The notes under the pieces were generated by a model. The model was given only the letters and a program-made list of their open reading frames with translations. It ran no database searches and was not told where the DNA came from. 64,000 nt of DNA, taken from the NCBI RefSeq assembly GCF_003129925.1, contig NZ_QFFN01000004.1, positions 62,001 through 126,000 of the forward strand. The letters run 5' to 3'. The DNA is from Bifidobacterium catulorum (GTDB taxonomy: Bacteria > Actinomycetota > Actinomycetes > Actinomycetales > Bifidobacteriaceae). Of this stretch, positions 37,715-46,847 are shown piece by piece. The position numbers and the translations under genes are program-made. Numbering within the stretch: the stretch's first letter is position 1; each line of letters starts with the position of its first letter.

Positions 37715-37823
37715 ATTCATCGGCCGATGGCGTGCACAGACACGCGCGGTCTCCGATAATCGCCGGAAATGTGGGAATTTGGCGGCATCCGAACCATGCC
37801 CGGACAGGTTTAAGAAGCACCCC

Positions 37824-37829
37824 ATACAA
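37824..37829 (+). promoter_or_regulatory. -10 element of the Rpf-like gene
   Basis: TACAAT at 37824-37829 would start transcription near 37836, about 28 nt before the ATG at 37864. No clear -35 is seen. Confidence 0.5.
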
Positions 37830-37863
37830 TGAGATGAGTATTGCGTGGATTCGGGAGGATTTG

Positions 37864-39345
37864 ATGGCACGTCGATGGACACCACAACGATTCGTGACGC
37901 TTCGACGCATCCGCGTTGCGGTCTGCGCCGTCGTGGTGACCGCGGCCAGCGTGGCGAGCTTTTTCGTGGCCACGCACAAGACCGTGGCATTGGACGTGAA
38001 CGGCAAGACCACCACGGTGCAGACGAACGCGATGAGCGTCGACCGTCTATTGGAGGAACAGCACGTCGACGTCAAGACGCATGACATCGTCAAATCCACC
38101 TCGGGCAGCACGCTTCAGGACCATGCGGTCGTGACCGTGCAAAGCGCGTATCAGGCCACGGTGAACATCGAGGGGCAGGACGTGCCGTTCTGGACGGTCG
38201 CCACCAGCGCCGACCAGCTGCTCGGATTCTTCAAGGACAACGAAAAGGCCGCCTCCAAGGTCACCGTGAACATCAAAAACGTCTACAACCAGCTGACGGG
38301 TGGATTCGTCATCAACAGGGACGGACCCGTGAAGGTCATCGCGGACGGCAAGACCAGCGTGGTGCCGAACGGCAAGCTGACCGCCGCATCGATCTTCGAC
38401 GCCAAGGGCATCGTGCTGGGCAAGGAGGACCGCGTCAGCGTCGGCGACGACGGCAAAGAGACCGTGCTGCGCGTGCAACGCGTGACCCACGGCGAGACGA
38501 CGAAGACGGTCGCGATCCCGTACGGCACGCAGACCGTGGTCGACTCCAGCCTCGAACCCGGGCAGAAGGTCGTTCGTCAGAAGGGTCAGAACGGCGAGAA
38601 AAAGGAGACCTACAACACCACATTCGTCGACGGCAAGGCGGAGACCGCCACGCTCATCAAGGAGCAGACCGTGAAGGTGGCGTTGGACGAGATCATCGCC
38701 GTAGGACCGGAGAAGCCGAAACCCACGCAGTCCGCGTCGCCGAGCGAAAGCGCCGATGGCGACGGTTCGTCGGATGCCTCGAAGTCGCCGACCGCCAAGC
38801 CGAGCACGCCGTCTCAGAAGCCCTCCCAGTCGGCCACCGCAAAGCCGACCGCCAAGCCGACGCCCACACAGAAGCCCACCACGTCGAAGCCCACGCAGAC
38901 GCAGAAACCGACGAGCACACCCACCACGCAGAAACCGACCCAGAAGCCCACGCAGAAGCCCACCAGCAAACCCACGACCTCCAAGCCGAACGGCAACACA
39001 GGCGGTTCCGGCTCCAGCGGCAGCGGGCTGTGGCATCCGTCCGCGTCCGCCGCCCAGACCTACGCCCGTGGCGCGGCGGCCCAGCGGGGCTGGACCGGCA
39101 GCAACTGGACGTCCCTGCTCAAACTGTGGGAGCGTGAATCCAACTGGCAGTGGTATGCGGAGAACGCGTCATCGGGCGCCTACGGCATCCCACAGTCTCT
39201 GCCCGGCAGCAAGATGGCCGCCTTCGGCGCCAACTGGCGTGACGACGGTGCCGTCCAGATCAACTGGGGACTCGCATACATCGCCGAACGCTACGGCAGC
39301 CCGAACGGCGCCTGGGCGCATTCCGAAAGCACCGGATGGTATTAA
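37864..39345 (+). CDS. RpfB-like muralytic protein (DUF348, G5, transglycosylase-like)
   Basis: 493 residues from the ATG at 37864, 5 nt after GGGAGG; the in-frame ATG at 37834 falls before the expected transcription start. A signal/anchor (about 15-35), DUF348 repeats (about 40-150), a G5 domain (about 190-280), a PTQKPT-rich wall-spanning linker, then a lysozyme-like C-terminus. WERESNW holds the probable catalytic Glu (E425), followed by SSGAYGIPQSLPGSKM. It should cleave or remodel peptidoglycan outside the cell, like resuscitation-promoting factors. The order rpf - rsmA - ispE is conserved in actinobacteria. Confidence 0.9.
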   Translation: MARRWTPQRFVTLRRIRVAVCAVVVTAASVASFFVATHKTVALDVNGKTTTVQTNAMSVDRLLEEQHVDVKTHDIVKSTSGSTLQDHAVVTVQSAYQATVNIEGQDVPFWTVATSADQLLGFFKDNEKAASKVTVNIKNVYNQLTGGFVINRDGPVKVIADGKTSVVPNGKLTAASIFDAKGIVLGKEDRVSVGDDGKETVLRVQRVTHGETTKTVAIPYGTQTVVDSSLEPGQKVVRQKGQNGEKKETYNTTFVDGKAETATLIKEQTVKVALDEIIAVGPEKPKPTQSASPSESADGDGSSDASKSPTAKPSTPSQKPSQSATAKPTAKPTPTQKPTTSKPTQTQKPTSTPTTQKPTQKPTQKPTSKPTTSKPNGNTGGSGSSGSGLWHPSASAAQTYARGAAAQRGWTGSNWTSLLKLWERESNWQWYAENASSGAYGIPQSLPGSKMAAFGANWRDDGAVQINWGLAYIAERYGSPNGAWAHSESTGWY

Positions 39346-39349
39346 ATAG

Positions 39350-40309
39350 ATGACCGAAAACACCGACATGCATGATTCCGACAATTCCGCCGGACACGGC
39401 GGCCTCCTCGGGGCGGCCGACATCCGCCGCATCGCCGCATCGGCCGGCGTGACCCCCACCAAGAAGTTCGGTCAGAACTTCGTAATCGACCCCGGCACCG
39501 TGCGCCGCATCGCACGCACCGCCGAGGTCGGCGACGGCAGCCGGGTCATGGAGGTGGGGCCGGGCCTGGGGTCGCTCACCCTCGCCATCCTCGAAACCGG
39601 CGCCGCGGTGACGGCCGTCGAGATCGATCCCCCGCTGGCCGAACGTCTGCCCGGCACCATCGCGGAACGTATGCCCGAGGCCGTGGAGCGCTTCGACGTC
39701 ATCAACCGGGACGCGTTGAAGGTCGTCCCCGCCGACACCCCGGACCTCGCCGCCGCGGAATCGTTCACGCTGGTGGCCAATCTGCCATACAACGTGGCCA
39801 CGCCGATCATCATCACGCTGCTGGAGCGCTACCCGAATCTCACCGGTTTCGTGGTCATGGTGCAGAAGGAGGTGGCCGACCGTCTCACCGCCGGACCGGG
39901 TTCGAAGATCTACGGCACGCCGTCGGTGAAGCTCCAATGGTTCGGCACCGCCGAAAAGGCCGGGACCATCGGCCGCAACGTGTTCTGGCCGGCACCGAAC
40001 GTGGATTCCGCGCTGGTGAGGTTCACCCGCACGCATACGGACCGCACCGAGGCCGACGAGGACCGGCGCCGACGCACGTTCGCACTGGTGGACGCCGCCT
40101 TCGCGCAGCGCCGCAAGACCCTGCACGCCGCGTTGAGGAAGACCGTGCCTGCCGATGCGTTCGCGAGCGCCGGCATCGACCCGTCCGCACGCGGCGAGAC
40201 GTTGACCATCGACCGGTTCGCCGCCCTTGCCGACGCCACCATCACCGATGCCGCAGTGACCGATGACACCCTGACGTCGCGCCCCGCGGAAACGGAGGCC
40301 GGCCGATGA
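39350..40309 (+). CDS. rsmA: 16S rRNA (adenine1518/1519-N6) dimethyltransferase
   Basis: A 319-residue KsgA-type enzyme that dimethylates two adenines near the 3' end of 16S rRNA. KKFGQNFVID is the family N-terminal motif, VMEVGPGLGSLT binds SAM, and VANLPYNVATP is the catalytic NLPY motif. It starts 4 bp after the Rpf-like stop with no ribosome site, so it is probably translated by coupling; a second ATG at 39368 is possible. The next gene overlaps its stop codon. Confidence 0.93.
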   Translation: MTENTDMHDSDNSAGHGGLLGAADIRRIAASAGVTPTKKFGQNFVIDPGTVRRIARTAEVGDGSRVMEVGPGLGSLTLAILETGAAVTAVEIDPPLAERLPGTIAERMPEAVERFDVINRDALKVVPADTPDLAAAESFTLVANLPYNVATPIIITLLERYPNLTGFVVMVQKEVADRLTAGPGSKIYGTPSVKLQWFGTAEKAGTIGRNVFWPAPNVDSALVRFTRTHTDRTEADEDRRRRTFALVDAAFAQRRKTLHAALRKTVPADAFASAGIDPSARGETLTIDRFAALADATITDAAVTDDTLTSRPAETEAGR

Positions 40310-41259
40310 CCACCGCATCCGTCGTCAGACCATCGTTCGCGTCCGACGCCCCGCGCCGTACGACGGGCGCGACAACACAGGCCGCCCCGTCCGTCGTCCG
40401 TGTGGAATGCCCTGCGAAGACCAATCTGACCCTTGCCGTCGGCGAGCCGGTGGCCGCTTGGGGCGGCCGTCATCGTCTCGACACGATGTATTGCGCCGTC
40501 GGCATCTACGACACCGTGACCGTCTCATCCAAGCCGGCCGGAAGCGGCTTCTCTCTGGATCTGAGCGGCAATCATCTGGGGGATCTGGCCATGGACCATG
40601 CGGATATGCGCCGCAACCACGCCGTCATGGCCCTGTTCGCGCTGGCCGAGGCGGCCGGCATGACGACCGACGTGGCCATCAGCCTGGAGAAACGTATTCC
40701 GGTGGGGGCCGGTCTTGGCGGCGGGTCCAGCGACGCCGCCGGCACCCTGCTTGCGTTGAACCGCCTGTGGGGTCTGGATTGGGGTCTGGACCGACTGCGT
40801 CCGCTCGCCGCCACGTTGGGCGCGGATATGCCGTTCTGTCTGTCCGGTGGCCTGGCGCGTGGCACAGGGTATGGCGAGATCATCGAAACGGTGGACGCCT
40901 CCCATCCGCATGTGGATGGCTCGATGCTGGGCAATGTGGTCGTGGGCGCCTACAACACGCAGTTGAGCACGCCCGACGTGTATCGCATGTTCGACGCCAT
41001 CGGCACCGATCCGCAGAACGCGAACGATCTGCAGAAGGCGGCCATCGCATTGCATCCCCGTTCCGGCGAGGCGATTCGCGCCGCGCTCGACGCCGGCGCG
41101 ACGACGGCGTTCGTCTCCGGTTCGGGACCGTCCGTCGTGGCCTGCGTGCCGGATGAGTCGGCGTCGGCGGCCGTATGCCGTGCGTGGATGGCCGGACGCA
41201 CGGTGGACCGGCTGTTCGAGACCACCGCGCCGGCCACGCCCATCGTCTCCGTTCCATAG
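40306..41259 (+). CDS. ispE: 4-diphosphocytidyl-2-C-methyl-D-erythritol kinase
   Basis: A 317-residue GHMP kinase of the MEP route to isoprenoids. PAKTNLTLAVG is the N-terminal substrate motif, and the ATP loop VGAGLGGGSSDAAG lies near residue 131. An N-terminal extension of about 30 residues precedes the fold. Its ATG overlaps the rsmA stop (ATGA), so the two are translationally coupled. Confidence 0.93.
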   Translation: MTTASVVRPSFASDAPRRTTGATTQAAPSVVRVECPAKTNLTLAVGEPVAAWGGRHRLDTMYCAVGIYDTVTVSSKPAGSGFSLDLSGNHLGDLAMDHADMRRNHAVMALFALAEAAGMTTDVAISLEKRIPVGAGLGGGSSDAAGTLLALNRLWGLDWGLDRLRPLAATLGADMPFCLSGGLARGTGYGEIIETVDASHPHVDGSMLGNVVVGAYNTQLSTPDVYRMFDAIGTDPQNANDLQKAAIALHPRSGEAIRAALDAGATTAFVSGSGPSVVACVPDESASAAVCRAWMAGRTVDRLFETTAPATPIVSVP

Positions 41260-41327
41260 ACCGGTGCAGCGTCAGCCATGCACGTTAAGGTGTTACACAT
41301 TACAGACAGAAAGCGGGAAGGTACGTC

Positions 41328-41966
41328 ATGACGAATCCTGAAGCCTTCGACGAGCGCAAGGCCCGTCAGCAGTTCGTACGAGACAGGCAGAAAATCGTGT
41401 TCACCATCATGATCGCCCTGCTGGCCGTCGTTCTGGTGGTGGCGTTCCTCTTCTACTTCGGCGTGCTCGGCAAGTCCGCCACGACGATGGCCGCCGAGAA
41501 ACCGAATTATGGGGTGACCGCCCCATGCGCCACGACGGACGGCACCGGCACCGCGAAGAGCGTCGCAGCGGGCAGCGTAAGCGTCCGCGTGCTGAACGCC
41601 ACCGGCAAGGCCGGTCTGGCGGACGCCGTCAGCGAGTCCCTGGTGAACCGTGGGTTCACGGCCAAGGGCGTGGCCAACTACCCGGGTACGAAGACGTTCG
41701 AGCGCACGGAGATCAGATTCGGCAAGAACGGCATCAATCAGGCGTATACGCTTGCCGGCCATTTCAATGATGCGATCCTGCGGATGGATGATCGTGCCGA
41801 CAAGCTGGTGGATGTTATCATCGGTTCGACGTTCTCGAATCTTGTCGACGAGGACAGTGTGAAGACCGGCACGGATCAGGAGCTGACGTCGATTCAGAAC
41901 TGCGTCTCCCCCGATCAGATCAAGAACCTGCCGTCTGCGGTGCAGCACGACGCGGTGACGAAGTAG
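41328..41966 (+). CDS. Membrane protein with LytR C-terminal domain
   Basis: 212 residues. A short charged tail, one membrane span (about 25-47), and an outside domain with VSVRVLNATGKAGLADAVSESL near residues 82-103, the LytR_C pattern. No LCP (LytR-CpsA-Psr) catalytic domain is present, so it is the stand-alone LytR_C type, thought to act in the cell wall but without a defined reaction. GGAAGG lies upstream of the ATG. Confidence 0.85.
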   Translation: MTNPEAFDERKARQQFVRDRQKIVFTIMIALLAVVLVVAFLFYFGVLGKSATTMAAEKPNYGVTAPCATTDGTGTAKSVAAGSVSVRVLNATGKAGLADAVSESLVNRGFTAKGVANYPGTKTFERTEIRFGKNGINQAYTLAGHFNDAILRMDDRADKLVDVIIGSTFSNLVDEDSVKTGTDQELTSIQNCVSPDQIKNLPSAVQHDAVTK

Positions 41967-41990
41967 ACCCCCTCCGGCCGCCGTCGGCGG

Positions 41991-42358
41991 ACAGCTCCCC
42001 CTACAAGGGGGAGCCGATGAGATGGGCGTTTTCGGCTCATCCCAGCTCCCCAACGGGATGGCCCCTCACCAACCGGCTCCCCAACGGGATGCCCCCTCAC
42101 CAATCGGCTCCCCTCGTTGAGGGGAGCTGTCGAACGAAGTGAGACTGAGGGGAGAACACCAGCCTCAGCCGCGACCGCCTTCGGCCGCGACTCCCCTCAG
42201 ACGGCCTACGGCCGCCAGCTCCCCTCAAGCCTGAGGGGAGCCGATGAGATGGGCGTCTTCGGCTCACCCCAGCTCCCCAACGGGATGGCCCCTCACCAAA
42301 CGGCTCCCCTCTATGAGGGGAGCTGTCGAACGAAGTGAGACTGAGGGGAGAACACCAC
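41991..42358. repeat. Duplicated intergenic repeat module with hairpins
   Basis: The gap between the convergent LytR_C and cca genes is built of two near-identical modules. Module 1 (about 42010-42079 and 42237-42306) begins GAGCCGATGAGATGGGCG. Module 2 (about 42106-42160 and 42302-42357) contains AGCTGTCGAACGAAGTGAGA after a CCCCTC/GAGGGG hairpin. Copy 1 also carries an extra 30-bp tandem duplication near 42073-42105. No frame codes for a likely protein. Confidence 0.8.
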
Positions 42359-42371
42359 CTCTCTCCTCTTT

Positions 42372-43784
42372 CTACCGCTCTTCCTCATACCAGCGTTTGA
42401 GTTCGGCCACGGCGGCGTCGTGGTCCACAGGTCCGTTGTCAAGCCGGAATTCGAGCATGTGCTTGCGTGCACGACCGACTTCGGGACCGGGTTCGAGGCC
42501 GAGGATGTCCATGATCTGCTGCCCGTCCAGGTCGGGGCGGATCGCATCGATGTCCTCGCGCTTCTTCAGTTCGATGACGCGCGCCTCCATGTCGTCCATC
42601 GCCTCGGAGAACATCTGCGCCTTGCGTTTGTTCTGCGTGGTGGCGTCGGCGCGGGTAAGGCGGTTGAGCCGGTGGTACAGGTGTCCGGAGTCGCGCACAT
42701 ACCGTCGTACCGCGGCGTCGGTCCATGGTTCGTCGATATAGCCATGGAACCGCAGGTGCAACGCCACCAGATCGGTGACGTCGTCGATCACATGATGGTC
42801 GAAGTGCAGCGCCTTGAGCCGTTTCTTCGTCAGTTTGGCGCCGACGTAGTCGTGATGATGGAAGCTGACCTTGCCGCCGGGCTCGAACCGTCGGGTCTTC
42901 GGCTTGCCCACGTCGTGCATGAGGGCCGCCAGACGCAGCGTGAGATCCGGCGCGGGCACGGGGCCGTCTGGGCCGGTCTCCAGTGCGATGGCGCGGTCGA
43001 GCACCATGAGCGTGTGCTGGAACACGTCCTTGTGCCGATGGTGTTCGTCGAGTTCGAGCTGCAGCGCGGGAACCTCCGGCAGTACGATGTCGGCCAGGCC
43101 GGAGTCGACGAGCGCCTCGATGCCGGCGTGGGGGTCGTCGCTGAGCAGCAGTTTGGTGAGTTCGTCGCGGACGCGTTCGGCGGAGACGATGGAGATGCGG
43201 TCGGTCATGGTGGTGATCGCCTCGGCGGTCTCCGGTTCGATGCGGAATCCCAGCTGGGCCACGAACCGCACGGCGCGCATCATGCGCAACGGGTCGTCGT
43301 CGAACGACTGCCTTGGGTCGACCGGCGTGCGCAGGATCTTGCGATTGAGGTCGTTGGCGCCGCCGAACGGGTCGACGAACTCGCACTGCGGCACGCGCAG
43401 CGCCATGGCGTTCACGGTGAAGTCGCGTCGGGAGAGGTCGCCTTCCAGGCTGTCGCCGTAGTTCACTTCGGGCTTGCGTGAGTCCGGATCGTAGGTGTCG
43501 GAACGGTAGGTGGTCACCTCCACGCCGATCTCGCTGCCGTCGGCGCGGCGTTTCATCGCGCCGAGCGTGCCGAATTTGCGGCCCATGTCCCAGAAGCCGT
43601 GTCCCCATTTGCGCAGGATGGGCTCGAACTCCTCGGGACGTGCCGACGTGCAGAAGTCCAGGTCGTGCGATGGTCTGTCCAGCAGCAGATCGCGCACGGG
43701 ACCGCCGACCAACGCCAGTTCATACCCGTGTTCGTTGAACAGTTCTCCCAGCTCGATGGCCTCCGGCCATACCGTAAATCCCAC
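42372..43784 (-). CDS. cca: CCA tRNA nucleotidyltransferase
   Basis: 470 residues. The head domain has LVGGPVRDLLL and the catalytic DLDF (metal-binding Asp pair), followed by RRDFTVNAMA and RRVP-type motifs. An HD domain (LMHDVGKPKTR, HHHDYVG) lies in the C-terminal half. It adds or repairs the tRNA CCA end; two of the three tRNAs here lack an encoded CCA, so it is needed. The start is a GTG at 43784 with AAAGGAG 5-6 nt upstream; the longer frame to 43808 would bury that site. It stands divergent from the nudix gene, the normal actinobacterial arrangement. Confidence 0.92.
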   Translation of the reverse strand: MGFTVWPEAIELGELFNEHGYELALVGGPVRDLLLDRPSHDLDFCTSARPEEFEPILRKWGHGFWDMGRKFGTLGAMKRRADGSEIGVEVTTYRSDTYDPDSRKPEVNYGDSLEGDLSRRDFTVNAMALRVPQCEFVDPFGGANDLNRKILRTPVDPRQSFDDDPLRMMRAVRFVAQLGFRIEPETAEAITTMTDRISIVSAERVRDELTKLLLSDDPHAGIEALVDSGLADIVLPEVPALQLELDEHHRHKDVFQHTLMVLDRAIALETGPDGPVPAPDLTLRLAALMHDVGKPKTRRFEPGGKVSFHHHDYVGAKLTKKRLKALHFDHHVIDDVTDLVALHLRFHGYIDEPWTDAAVRRYVRDSGHLYHRLNRLTRADATTQNKRKAQMFSEAMDDMEARVIELKKREDIDAIRPDLDGQQIMDILGLEPGPEVGRARKHMLEFRLDNGPVDHDAAVAELKRWYEEER

Positions 43785-43859
43785 GCTCGCTCCTTTCGCT
43801 TTGCGCAATCAAGCTTACCGTTACCCCACCTGCACATTGTTTTGCGTATTGTAATAGGT

Positions 43860-44609
43860 ATGACCACTCCCGGAGATGTTGCGCGCATGATGGCCCGCGC
43901 CGCCAGTTCTTCGGCGAGTTATAGCCAAAATGACGGGGGTTCCGCGGTCTATGCCGATGTCTTCGAGGACTCCGGCCCACGCCCGCTGTACAGTTCCGAG
44001 ACTCCACAATATGGACAAAGGGCCACATTGCGGTTGCCTGAGGGAGAAGTCGAGTTCTTCGAGGACCGTATCGATTCACGCGAGGTGGAAGACAGTCCGA
44101 TCCCGCCCCGGCCCACGCCCGCGATCATGGCGAAGAAGCAGACCCAGCCGACCAAATTCGCCTCGCTCGATACCCGCGACCTGCCGGTCGTGCGTGAATA
44201 CTCCGCCGGCGGACTGATCTTCGACAAGGACGGCCGCGTCGCGATCATCGCACGCCACTCCCGTTCCGGCCATTTGGAATGGTGCCTGCCGAAAGGCCAC
44301 ATCGAAAAGGGCGAGACCCCGGAGCAGACCGCCGTCCGGGAGGTCCACGAGGAGACCGGCATCCTCGGCGAGGTCATCACCTCCATCGCGACCATCGACT
44401 ACTGGTTCACCGGCACGGCACAGCGCGTGCACAAGCTGGTGCACCACTACGCGTTGCGCATGATCGGCGGGGAACTCACCGTCGAAGGCGATCCCGACCA
44501 TGAGGCGGAGGATGCGATTTGGGTGGATTTCGATGATTTGAACGACGTCCTGAGCTATCCTAACGAACGTAGGATCGCGTGGCTGTATGCCCGGAAGCAC
44601 AGGAAGTAA
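43860..44609 (+). CDS. Nudix hydrolase
   Basis: 249 residues. The Nudix box runs from G146 to I168 with the metal ligands E161, E164 and E165, so it should split a nucleoside diphosphate linked to an unknown group. About 110 residues precede the fold and look disordered. ATG 43860 is used because TATTGT lies 7 nt before it (leaderless form), but an in-frame ATG at codon 90 could also start a shorter protein. It opens the nudix-DUF6049-murJ operon. Confidence 0.88.
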   Translation: MTTPGDVARMMARAASSSASYSQNDGGSAVYADVFEDSGPRPLYSSETPQYGQRATLRLPEGEVEFFEDRIDSREVEDSPIPPRPTPAIMAKKQTQPTKFASLDTRDLPVVREYSAGGLIFDKDGRVAIIARHSRSGHLEWCLPKGHIEKGETPEQTAVREVHEETGILGEVITSIATIDYWFTGTAQRVHKLVHHYALRMIGGELTVEGDPDHEAEDAIWVDFDDLNDVLSYPNERRIAWLYARKHRK

Positions 44610-44615
44610 GAGATT

Positions 44616-46847
44616 TTGTTGCGTACACCAACCGGACACCGTGCCGGCCTCCGCGGGGCATCGCCGTCCATGGCTCCGCGCCGCCGCCGCATATTCATAT
44701 GCGTCTGCGCGGCCATATGCATGGTCGTGCTGTGCGTCGTCGCCGGCATACGGCCGGTCTGGGCCATGGACGGCGACACGGACGCCGGCGTCGTGAACGC
44801 CGCGTCCTCCGATACGACGACATCGGCGAAAGGCGTGAGCCTGCGTATCGAAGACAATACGAGCACGACCATCAATGGCAAGGACGATTACACCGCCGTC
44901 ATCTCCATCACGAACAACACGGGCGAAAAACTGTCGTCGGGCAATCTCCGCATCCTCACCGACCCCCATTTCTCCTTCGACTCCAGCGAACTCATGCAGG
45001 CGTGGGCCGACAAGGACTACGACAACATCAGCCCCGTATTGCGGTGGATGGACGTCTCCCTGGGATCGACGAAGGTCGACGGGATCGACAACGGCGACAC
45101 GAAAACGGTGATCGTGCATTCGTCGGCCGACAGCGACGCCATGAGGGAATTCACCTCATGGGGGCCGAAACCGATAAACATCGTCTACACGGAGGGTTCG
45201 GACGACACCGAACTGGCGTCGGTCCACTCGTTCGTCACCCGCACGAGGGACGGACTGTCCGACCAGGCCACACCGAACCTGAACATGGTCATCGCAATGC
45301 CGTTGACCACCTCGCAGTGGAAGACCGACGGAGAATCCATATCGAAGCTGCTCACGCACGCAGGCGGCGACGCCGACGCCTCACGCGTGACGGTCACGTC
45401 CATCAGCGACGCCGCCGCGAACGGGCAGAAGACGTTGACCGGCGTATTGCGTAAACACCGGTCCATACAGGTGATCGGCGATCCGGGATATCTGCAGACG
45501 TTCGAGACCTCGCCCACGGTGACGGCCATCATGCAGCCGTATGGATTCGATCTGGCGTATCAGGCGCAGACGTCCTCGCAATACGATTGGGAATCCGCCG
45601 GTCTGACGCCGTCACAATGGAACGCGGCCAGCGGTGCCGACATGTACCGCACGGCCGTAGGCGACGACAAGGGATCATCCCCCACCGCGATCGCATGGCA
45701 GAGCCGCGCGGCATGGACGACGGATTCGCTGATCGCCGCACGACAGCAGGGATATTCGGCCGTCGTGGCGGAATCCGGTTACGATCCGGACACGCCCGAC
45801 GCGGTGCACACCTCGAAGATGGTCGTGCCCACGAAAGCCGGCGACGTCACCGTGCTCAACACGCAGAAGGAGCTGTCCGTCCTGGCGCAGGGCAGCGCCA
45901 CGTCCACGAACGCCACCGCGGAGAACACGGAATCCGGGCGTCTGGCCCGGTTCGTGGCGCAAAGCGCCTTCTATCAGCGCGAAGCGCCGTACGAGTCGCG
46001 CACACTGCTCGTCTCGCTCGGCCAATCACCGGACGCGACGTCGGTCGACACGCTCGTCTCCAAGCTGGAATCATGCTCCTGGCTGAAGCTCGACGGATTG
46101 TCCAGCCTGCTCAAGGCCCAGCCGTACGTATCGTCCGACGAGGCCGCGGAACGCTCGAAATCCGTGAAGAAGCTCAGCGGTGGCGACGCCGACGAATTCG
46201 CGACGCATATCAGATCTCTGGCGAATGCACGCGCCGGCATCCATCGGTTCGCGACGTCGGTCGTCGCGACCGACCGTCAGAACACCGGCGACGGCGTCAA
46301 AACGAACACGTCCGCGCACTGGATGCAGTCGGTGGACAACGCCTATCTCGATCTGGCCATCAAATCGTTCAGCCCGTTCACCGTGCAGAACTCCATCATG
46401 ACAAGGGCGGCACGGCAGCTCAACAGCGGACTGTACGCAGGCATCTCCGTCGCGAAGCCGGATTCCATCAACATCGTCAGCCAAAGCGCCAAGATGCCCA
46501 TCACCATCGCGAACGACCACCCGTATCCGGTGCACATCCGGTTCACGGCGAACACCACATCCGACCAGATCACCGCCTCGGCGGATGACACCGACGTGGT
46601 GGTGCTCCCCCATGCCGAGGTGCAGGCCACGGTGGACGTGCATATCATCAGCTCCGGGTCGACGAACGTCGTCATCCAGCTGCAGGACCGCGACGGCAGG
46701 ACGTTCGGCGCGTCCACATCCGCCCATGTGACCAGCGTGCTGCAGATCAATGACTGGAGCGGCTATGCGATCCTCGCATTGGCCGTCCTCCTCGGCGCCC
46801 TCGGACTATGGCGTCAATTCCATCGCATAAAGGATCCCGACGAATGA
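44616..46847 (+). CDS. DUF6049 family secreted, membrane-anchored protein
   Basis: 743 residues. A signal sequence (about 27-48) and a C-terminal membrane span (about 714-732) with a short basic tail place the 660-residue body outside the cell. It has an Ig-like NEW3-type N-terminal region (DYTAVISITNNTGEKLSSG) and a second beta-rich region near the C-terminus. In actinobacteria this gene always sits between nudix and murJ, suggesting a part in peptidoglycan export, though no activity is known. The start is a TTG at 44616 after AGGAAG; TTG 44619 or ATG 44670 are alternatives. Its stop overlaps the murJ start. Confidence 0.8.
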   Translation: MLRTPTGHRAGLRGASPSMAPRRRRIFICVCAAICMVVLCVVAGIRPVWAMDGDTDAGVVNAASSDTTTSAKGVSLRIEDNTSTTINGKDDYTAVISITNNTGEKLSSGNLRILTDPHFSFDSSELMQAWADKDYDNISPVLRWMDVSLGSTKVDGIDNGDTKTVIVHSSADSDAMREFTSWGPKPINIVYTEGSDDTELASVHSFVTRTRDGLSDQATPNLNMVIAMPLTTSQWKTDGESISKLLTHAGGDADASRVTVTSISDAAANGQKTLTGVLRKHRSIQVIGDPGYLQTFETSPTVTAIMQPYGFDLAYQAQTSSQYDWESAGLTPSQWNAASGADMYRTAVGDDKGSSPTAIAWQSRAAWTTDSLIAARQQGYSAVVAESGYDPDTPDAVHTSKMVVPTKAGDVTVLNTQKELSVLAQGSATSTNATAENTESGRLARFVAQSAFYQREAPYESRTLLVSLGQSPDATSVDTLVSKLESCSWLKLDGLSSLLKAQPYVSSDEAAERSKSVKKLSGGDADEFATHIRSLANARAGIHRFATSVVATDRQNTGDGVKTNTSAHWMQSVDNAYLDLAIKSFSPFTVQNSIMTRAARQLNSGLYAGISVAKPDSINIVSQSAKMPITIANDHPYPVHIRFTANTTSDQITASADDTDVVVLPHAEVQATVDVHIISSGSTNVVIQLQDRDGRTFGASTSAHVTSVLQINDWSGYAILALAVLLGALGLWRQFHRIKDPDE

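Noticed and set aside
37834-37863. An earlier ATG for the Rpf-like protein
   Set aside because: The TACAAT -10 lies only 5 nt before it, so the transcript would begin at or after this codon; GGGAGG supports 37864.
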